Notes under the pieces: model-generated | Told to the model about the DNA's origin: nothing | Seen by the model: the letters and a program-made list of their open reading frames with translations, nothing else | The model's database searches: none | Assembly: GCA_031271375.1 (NCBI GenBank) | Contig: JAISVU010000265.1 | Coordinates: forward strand, 1 to 17,915 | DNA from: Clostridiales bacterium | Lineage (GTDB): Bacteria > Bacillota > Clostridia > Lachnospirales > WRAX01 | Direction: 5' to 3' | DNA: 17,915 bases | Shown here: piece by piece, positions 13,500 to 17,915 of the stretch | Layout: each line of letters opens with the position of its first letter | How positions within the stretch are numbered: the stretch's first letter is position 1 | Position numbers and translations under genes: made by a program

Positions 13500-15535
13500 T
13501 CTATTACCTTGCCGTCACATCGGGTATAGGAATCTCCGTGCGCGAAGAGGCCCCTATTGGGCATAACCGCCAGCGTGCGGCATATGCTATCCAGCTGCGG
13601 CAGCTCGGGCGTTCCGCCGAAGGCAATCAGCGCGTCAATGCCCTTCAGGTTTTCCCTCCGGGTTACGCCTAAGCCGACTAGCCCCCGCCTGTTGGGATAC
13701 TCGTTGATAAAATATAGTTCGGACTTATCGTGTTTTTTTAACGGGGCGGCATGTATCATCCTGTTAAGCAGTTCGCCGGGGTCGGCTTCATCCGCTGCGC
13801 CGCCGCCGGCCAAAGTGAAGATTTCAGCCCCCAGCTCCTTTGCCAGCGCGTATGCCTCGGCCATTTCCCCGTTCGTCAAGCCGGGAGAAAGAGATACGCC
13901 CAGCGTCCCGGCATTAATATCAATCATCTCTCCAGAGAGAATTACCGACCTCAGCTCGGAAAGCCCCTCCATCTCGTACCCATTAACACGCCACTTGCGC
14001 GGCGTCTGGGATTGAGGCCGGGATTGCTGATCCCGCTCCGCGCTGTCGGCTTCTTTTACTGCTTCCAAAAATTTTTCGGTAAGATTAATGTTATCCAGCT
14101 CGCTTGGCTCAAAGATATCGCTGATATTCACAAACATGGAATTTTTATAATAGTATTCCCATGCCCAATCCCGCTCGATGAGGCCGAAACGTCCCAGTCC
14201 GCACAGTATCCCGCCTTTACGCGGCAGCACCCTCATTATCGGCTTGTCTGCGGCTTCTGTTTCTTTCTCGGCCCTCGGTTCTCGGTTCTCGGCTCTATCC
14301 TTTCCCGATACTTGAGTCACCACGACTTCGCACAGCGCCCCGCAGCCGGGGCAAACCGTCTCATACGCAACCTCGGAAACCGGCACGCTCTTTCTCAATG
14401 GAATCCTCTCGGTCAGCGCCCCCGTCGGGCAAGCATGAACGCAGAGGCCGCAGCTTACGCAATCGGTTTTCTCCAGCGGCGCGCGCATCGCGGGGACAGC
14501 CTGGGTCTCGTCGCCTCTTCCTGCGAAGCCCAAAGCCCCGATACCCAGCGCCTCATCGCACATCCGCACGCAGAGGCCGCAGAGCACGCATTTATCCGGG
14601 TTACGTTCTATAAATGGATGATCGCTGACATCCAGGCGGCGGCGTTTTGACGCGCCGAACCTGAGCGGGTCTGCGCCGTATTCAGCGGCGTATTTGAACA
14701 AGCCGCATTCAAAGAAGTCCTGACAGCCGCATTCAAGGCAGCGTTTCGCCTCCGAAACAGCCGCCTTCTCGGAATAACCCAAAGCGACCTCGTCAAATGT
14801 CCTACAGCGTGTTTGAGGGTCAAGAACGGGCATTGCCGCCTTCGGCTCCCTCTCGATATCATTATAATCCGCCGCCGTCATCTCGCGTTTAACATAGGGC
14901 GGTTCGGTAAATATTCGCTCCGCGCCGTTTAAGTAATCATCGATCGCTTCGGCGGCTTTGCGCCCCGCTCCTACCGCAGCCACCGCGATATCCGGGCCTT
15001 TGTTCACGGCGTCGCCGACGGCGAAAACCCCCGGTATCCCGGTGGAGTAATTACGCTCGTCAGCGGCAATCGTCCCGCGCTTGGTCAGGATACCGTTAAG
15101 CTCCGGTATGCCCGAAAGCTCGACAGCCTGTCCGATGGCGGCTATAACTCTGTCGACGACCAGCGTCTCCGTCTCTCCCGGTATCGGCACGGGAGCGCGC
15201 CGCCCTCCGGCGTCCGGCTCGCCCAGCTTCATTTTTTGAAGGGTGACGGTCAAACGCCCGCCGCTTTCCGTAATCTCCGCCGGGTTCACCAGGTTGAGGA
15301 AGATAACGCCTTCCTCGGCGGCTTCTTCCTTTTCAAGCTCCCTTGCAGGCATTTCCTTCATTGTACGGCGGTAAATATTACTCACCGACGCCGCGCCGAG
15401 GCGCATCGCCGTGCGGCAGGCGTCCATCGCGGTGTTCCCGCCGCCCACGACGGCCACGTCCAGGCCGTCCAGGCGATCCGCCGCTCCCGAAGCCGCCGCG
15501 TGCAGGAATTCAATCCCGCCTGTCACGCCCGTCAA
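13487..15535 (-). CDS. Iron-sulfur flavoprotein, C-terminal part (GltD-like NAD(P) domain, 2[4Fe-4S], Mo-bisMGD-type domain)
   Basis: This continues the frame of 15539-16417 after an in-frame TAG and starts at best at a TTG (15535). Counting from there: a NAD(P) loop GGGNTAMDA at 31-39, the GltD-type FAD end GVFAVGDA at 169-176, and a Cys cluster at 266-278. A ferredoxin-like pair of [4Fe-4S] sites follows (C316/319/322/326 and C359/362/365/369). Then comes a CPGCGALC...C-x2-GRFG pattern (C395/398/402/445) like the 4Fe-4S entry of NuoG/formate dehydrogenase molybdopterin domains. The rest (about 450-682) looks like a shortened molybdopterin-oxidoreductase core. Such proteins move electrons between NAD(P)H and ferredoxin-type carriers; the partner is unknown. 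Residues about 415-423 (AENREPRAE) derive from a dispersed repeat. Without the N-terminal half the FAD domain is incomplete. Confidence 0.75.
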   Translation of the reverse strand: MTGVTGGIEFLHAAASGAADRLDGLDVAVVGGGNTAMDACRTAMRLGAASVSNIYRRTMKEMPARELEKEEAAEEGVIFLNLVNPAEITESGGRLTVTLQKMKLGEPDAGGRRAPVPIPGETETLVVDRVIAAIGQAVELSGIPELNGILTKRGTIAADERNYSTGIPGVFAVGDAVNKGPDIAVAAVGAGRKAAEAIDDYLNGAERIFTEPPYVKREMTAADYNDIEREPKAAMPVLDPQTRCRTFDEVALGYSEKAAVSEAKRCLECGCQDFFECGLFKYAAEYGADPLRFGASKRRRLDVSDHPFIERNPDKCVLCGLCVRMCDEALGIGALGFAGRGDETQAVPAMRAPLEKTDCVSCGLCVHACPTGALTERIPLRKSVPVSEVAYETVCPGCGALCEVVVTQVSGKDRAENREPRAEKETEAADKPIMRVLPRKGGILCGLGRFGLIERDWAWEYYYKNSMFVNISDIFEPSELDNINLTEKFLEAVKEADSAERDQQSRPQSQTPRKWRVNGYEMEGLSELRSVILSGEMIDINAGTLGVSLSPGLTNGEMAEAYALAKELGAEIFTLAGGGAADEADPGELLNRMIHAAPLKKHDKSELYFINEYPNRRGLVGLGVTRRENLKGIDALIAFGGTPELPQLDSICRTLAVMPNRGLFAHGDSYTRCDGKVIETGL
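14266..14296 (-). repeat. Dispersed GAGAACCGAG repeat inside a coding region
   Basis: On the minus strand the segment reads as tandem CGAGAACC-type units and translates in frame as AENREPRAE. Its first 16 bases (14296-14281) are identical to 5476-5491 between livJ and livH. It lies between the third and fourth Cys of the molybdopterin-type [4Fe-4S] motif, in a region of variable linker. Confidence 0.7.
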
Positions 15536-15538
15536 ATC

Positions 15539-15541
15539 CTA
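15539..15541 (-). other. In-frame TAG splitting the iron-sulfur flavoprotein
   Basis: The codons read Gly-Cys-Pro-Gly-TAG-Asp-Leu-Thr-Gly-Val. Related proteins have GxPGEDLxGV here, so TAG stands in place of Glu (GAG to TAG would be one change). The two sides are in the same phase with no frameshift. Confidence 0.8.
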
Positions 15542-16417
15542 GCCGGGGCAGCCGATCTTTGACAACTTCCAAGCCCCTACGGCGATAAGCGCCGCATCAT
15601 AGTCCTTTAAAATATCCGCAAACGCTATATCGCGCCCGATTTTTGTATTGTTGCGGAACTCCGCGCCCATGCCGCTTATGGCTTCTACCTCGGCGGCCAG
15701 CACGGACTTTGGCAGGCGGTACTCGGGGATTCCGTAACGCAGCATCCCGCCCATTTCCGGGTTTTGGTCAAAGACGGTAACGCCGTGGCCCATCCGCCGC
15801 AGGAAGTACGCCGCGGATAAGCCGCCCGGCCCGCCGCCGATAACGGCGACGTTCTTATCGGTAGCGGCTCCCGGCTTTGGCGCGAGTTTGCCGAGGAACT
15901 TATCCGTCGCGAAGTATTTAAGCCCGCCGATGTTAATAGGCTCGTCCTTGAGCTCCCTGCGGCATTCATCCTCGCAGGGCCTGGGGCACACGCGCCCTAT
16001 CGACGAAGGGATCGGCAGTTTTTCGGCAATGAGCAGCGCGGCAGCTTCATAGTCTCCGTTGGCGATTAGCCCCACATAACCCTGGCAATCCGTCCCGGCC
16101 GGGCAAGCCAGCGCGCAGGGCGGGCGGCAGTCGCCGCAGTGACCCGACAGCATCAATTCCAACGCGGAACGCCTTACGGCATCAATACGCGGCGACCGCG
16201 TGATAATCCGCATACCTTCAATTGCGGCGGTGGAACAGGCCCGCAACAGCCGGGGCTTGCCCTCTTCCTCAACCACGCACATCCCGCAGGCTCCGTAAGC
16301 CTTCACACGCTCGTCGTGGCACAGCGTGGGAATCTCTATCCCCGCAATAGCGGCGGCGTCAATGACAGTCGCGCCTGCCGGGGCCTCTACCGTTATCCCG
16401 TCTATTAATAAAGTCAC
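15539..16417 (-). CDS. Iron-sulfur flavoprotein, N-terminal part (2Fe-2S plus GltD-like FAD domain), ends at in-frame TAG
   Basis: 292 residues. Residues 1-75 are a [2Fe-2S] ferredoxin domain with C33, C44, C47 and C61. A NuoG-type His/Cys cluster follows (H93, C94, C97, C101, C105). Then comes the GltD-type [4Fe-4S] region (GRVCPRPCEDEC, C144/148/152) and an FAD-binding GGGPGG at 194-199. The frame stops inside the FAD domain just after GCPG, so the product would lack the NAD(P) site. GTG 16417 has AAGGA eight bases upstream. The layout resembles glutamate-synthase-small-subunit-like NAD(P)H:acceptor oxidoreductases fused to NuoG-like domains, as in SfrB-type and Clostridia FAD-dependent oxidoreductases. 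It follows the PH-domain gene by 21 bases and probably shares its promoter. It is likely a pseudogene or a split product. Confidence 0.8.
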   Translation of the reverse strand: MTLLIDGITVEAPAGATVIDAAAIAGIEIPTLCHDERVKAYGACGMCVVEEEGKPRLLRACSTAAIEGMRIITRSPRIDAVRRSALELMLSGHCGDCRPPCALACPAGTDCQGYVGLIANGDYEAAALLIAEKLPIPSSIGRVCPRPCEDECRRELKDEPINIGGLKYFATDKFLGKLAPKPGAATDKNVAVIGGGPGGLSAAYFLRRMGHGVTVFDQNPEMGGMLRYGIPEYRLPKSVLAAEVEAISGMGAEFRNNTKIGRDIAFADILKDYDAALIAVGAWKLSKIGCPG

Positions 16418-16438
16418 AGAATCGTCCTTTCGTATTTT

Positions 16439-16825
16439 CTAAATATTATCGTCGTAATCGCCCAAAAACTCCCTGCTGGACACGCCGCGTTCCTTCCGCT
16501 CGCTCTCGACGCGCTCGCCAAGAAGCCGGTGAACGGCTTCCGGCTGTTTAATGTTCTTTAACACCAGCGTAGGGTGCGATTCGTCGGTGGAAACCAGCGT
16601 AATCGTCCCTACCCCGCACAGCTTCGCCCACAGGCTTCTGTTGAGGCGCAAGTCCATTATGCGGTATACCATAATATCGTCGGTGGTCGTGTTGAAGAAC
16701 CCCTTCCGCAGGGTCAGGCGCTCCGTAGTCAGCTCATAGCGTGTAAAGCTGAGAGGCAGGCCCATGCGCCGCCTTCGGTCGCTCCATATTATCTCGGGCT
16801 TTTCGATATCCAGCTTACCGGCCAT
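16439..16825 (-). CDS. PH-domain (bPH2/DUF304-like) protein
   Basis: 128 residues without membrane helices. The central part has the strand pattern of bacterial PH domains: RYELTTERLTLRKG, then TTTDDIMVYRIMDLRLNRSL, GVGTITLVSTD and a final HRLLGERVE helix. This is as in DUF304/YdbT-type domains, but here without their usual N-terminal membrane helices. It is probably cytoplasmic; the ligand or partner is unknown. ATG 16825 has GGGGGAA six bases upstream. It is the first gene of a two-gene unit with the split flavoprotein and divergent from the WYL regulator. It ends in TAG. Confidence 0.8.
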   Translation of the reverse strand: MAGKLDIEKPEIIWSDRRRRMGLPLSFTRYELTTERLTLRKGFFNTTTDDIMVYRIMDLRLNRSLWAKLCGVGTITLVSTDESHPTLVLKNIKQPEAVHRLLGERVESERKERGVSSREFLGDYDDNI

Positions 16826-16857
16826 TTATACTTCCCCCTACTTTGCAATATAGCCCT

Positions 16858-16886
16858 AGTATATCATAATCGCGCGGACAGGTAAA
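16858..16886 (-). promoter_or_regulatory. Promoter of the PH-domain/flavoprotein unit
   Basis: On the minus strand TTTACC (16886-16881), a 17-base spacer and TATACT (16863-16858) are seen, about 33 bases before ATG 16825. Confidence 0.65.
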
Positions 16887-16893
16887 TGATTTA

Positions 16894-16922
16894 TTGACCA
16901 TATTAAGCGCAGATGATACAAT
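16894..16922 (+). promoter_or_regulatory. Promoter of the WYL regulator gene
   Basis: TTGACC (16894-16899), a 17-base spacer and TACAAT (16917-16922) are seen. The expected transcript start near 16929 lies after the in-frame ATG at 16913, so translation must start at ATG 16943. The AGGTGATG ribosome site (16930-16937) would be almost at the 5' end. The -35 boxes of the two divergent promoters are only about seven bases apart, so a bound regulator could affect both. Confidence 0.7.
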
Positions 16923-16942
16923 ACCCGGCAGGTGATGGGTTT

Positions 16943-17845
16943 ATGAAGCTGAACCGCCTCTTGGGCATTCTTACGGTTTTGTTGCAAAGGGACAGCGTTA
17001 CCGCGCCGGAACTGGCCGTACGCTTTGAGGTCAACCGCCGTACCATCGGCAGGGATATCGAAGCGCTGTGCCTCGCGGGCATCCCCGTCGTAACGCGCCA
17101 AGGCGCGGGCGGCGGCATCTCTATCGCCGAAGGGTATAAATTGGATAAAAACGTTCTCACCGCCGACGAACTATCCGGCATCATCGCGGCGCTGAAAGGC
17201 ATCGGCAGCGTCACGGGGCGGACGCATATTGAGCAGACGCTGCTGAAACTCCGTGCGGGGAGCGGCGCGGTTGTCTCTCTTAAAGAGCCGGTGATTATTG
17301 ACCTTGCCTCCCATTATAAAGGCCAGCTCACGGGTAAAATAGAGCTGATAAAACGCGCTGTCCTTGAGGCGCGGTTGATAGAGTTCGATTATTATTATGA
17401 AAAGGGCGCGGTTCGCCGCCGTATTGAACCGTATTTCGTAATCTTTCAATGGACGGCCTGGTATGTGTTCGGATATTGCACAGACCGGCGGGACTGGCGT
17501 ATGTTCAAGCTCCAGCGCTTATGGAATCTTGAACTGTCGGACGAGCATTATACTATACGCGATATTCCGCCGGAGAAGCGGGACTTTAACGCGCGCTTCA
17601 CCGACGATATTAGGCTAGCCGCCGTTTTCGACCCCTCGGAGAGATATAAGCTCATCGACACCTACGGGCCGGTTTGCTATAGTGAAAACCCGGAAGGCCT
17701 TCTATTAGAGATAGGGTTTACCAACAAGGATTTTATTATAAGCTGGCTTTTGGGCTTCGGCGGCAGGGTCAAGGTCATCGAGCCTCTTGACATAGCCGAC
17801 GAAATTCAAGCCGCCGCAAAGAATATTTTAGCGAAATATAAATAA
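16943..17845 (+). CDS. YafY-family transcriptional regulator (HTH plus WYL domain)
   Basis: 300 residues from ATG 16943. The N-terminus is an HTH_11/DeoR-like winged helix (about 1-60: LNRLLGILTVLLQRD, then VNRRTIGRDIEALCLAGIPV). The GAGGGISIAEGY wing is typical of the family. The middle (about 130-210) is a WYL domain, with the signature read as WYVFGYC and the IEPYFVIFQ strand before it. A C-terminal WCX-like part follows. WYL domains bind ligands such as nucleotides or metabolites and switch DNA binding. The target is unknown; the divergent PH/redox unit and the gene starting at about 17896-17908 are the nearest candidates. ATG 16913 lies within the promoter and was not used. Confidence 0.9.
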   Translation: MKLNRLLGILTVLLQRDSVTAPELAVRFEVNRRTIGRDIEALCLAGIPVVTRQGAGGGISIAEGYKLDKNVLTADELSGIIAALKGIGSVTGRTHIEQTLLKLRAGSGAVVSLKEPVIIDLASHYKGQLTGKIELIKRAVLEARLIEFDYYYEKGAVRRRIEPYFVIFQWTAWYVFGYCTDRRDWRMFKLQRLWNLELSDEHYTIRDIPPEKRDFNARFTDDIRLAAVFDPSERYKLIDTYGPVCYSENPEGLLLEIGFTNKDFIISWLLGFGGRVKVIEPLDIADEIQAAAKNILAKYK

Positions 17846-17854
17846 ACAAGGCAT

Positions 17855-17882
17855 ACAGCTGTCATGTTTATATTGGTATACT
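17855..17882 (+). promoter_or_regulatory. Possible promoter and palindrome before the last partial gene
   Basis: A -10 like TATACT lies at 17877-17882. The 8-bp palindrome ACAGCTGT (17855-17862) sits about where a -35 should be, and no good -35 hexamer is present. This is the arrangement expected for a regulator-dependent promoter. The adjacent WYL regulator is a candidate, by inference only. Confidence 0.3.
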
Positions 17883-17895
17883 GTAGAAAAAAGGA

Positions 17896-17915
17896 ATGGA
17901 TGATTTAATGAAAAC
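17896..17915 (+). CDS. Start of an unidentified gene, cut by the window end
   Basis: In-frame ATGs occur at 17896 and 17908; AAGGAATGG (17891-17899) is best spaced for ATG 17908, giving MK followed by an incomplete codon. Too little is present to identify the product. Confidence 0.35.

Noticed and set aside
13751..14650. Plus-strand frame of 299 codons opposite the flavoprotein
   Set aside because: Antisense shadow; the minus strand carries ordered Cys motifs and is the coding strand.
864..15541. TAG reassigned as a sense codon throughout the genome
   Set aside because: ymxH, livJ, dnaD, the HAD gene and the PH gene all end sensibly at TAG; ymxH is followed at once by a terminator hairpin.

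Overview
The window looks like a chromosomal segment from a Clostridia-type Firmicute. A DnaD-domain protein next to a DnaI/DnaC-type helicase loader, a YlmC/YmxH PRC-barrel protein, a YkvI-type membrane protein and good AGGAGG-type ribosome binding sites all point that way. By eye most of the window is GC-rich. Positions about 198-1270 are clearly AT-rich, unlike both sides, and look like an acquired or scarred segment. No rRNA, tRNA, transposase or CRISPR array was recognised.

Layout: (1) 3-197, the 3' remnant of a MATE-type efflux transporter that ends abruptly where the AT-rich DNA begins. (2) 504-1142, minus strand, inside the AT-rich segment: a small gene with two membrane helices followed by a beta-rich domain, resembling Cap15-like TM-beta-barrel proteins of CBASS defence. 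It is interrupted by an in-frame TAG where the family normally has Trp. (3) 1273-6730, minus strand: a complete branched-chain amino-acid ABC operon, livJ-livH-livM-livG-livF, with a HAD phosphatase as last gene. A stem-loop made from a short dispersed repeat sits between livJ and livH. (4) 6968-7357, plus strand: a small membrane protein with its own sigma-A promoter. (5) 7424-13436, plus strand: a long tight operon (yebC/pmpR, dnaD, dnaC/dnaI, GNAT acetyltransferase, EamA transporter, FMN-binding-like membrane protein, YkvI-type transporter, ymxH) with a strong promoter at 7354-7382 and a hairpin terminator at 13446-13468. (6) 13487-16825, minus strand: a PH-domain protein followed by a large multi-domain iron-sulfur flavoprotein of about 975 codons, cut by an in-frame TAG. 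(7) 16943-17845, plus strand: a YafY/WYL-type regulator, divergent from the PH gene. It is followed by the first codons of another gene that runs off the end.

The genes divide into amino-acid uptake (liv), replication initiation plus genes of mixed role in the yebC operon, and a redox unit that may be decaying. The two most notable points are the Cap15-like gene in the AT-rich segment and the two in-frame amber codons, each of which splits an otherwise continuous reading frame. TAG also ends several ordinary genes here (HAD gene, livJ, dnaD, ymxH, PH gene), so decay by point mutation is the simplest explanation. Readthrough or a sequence error cannot be excluded from the sequence alone.
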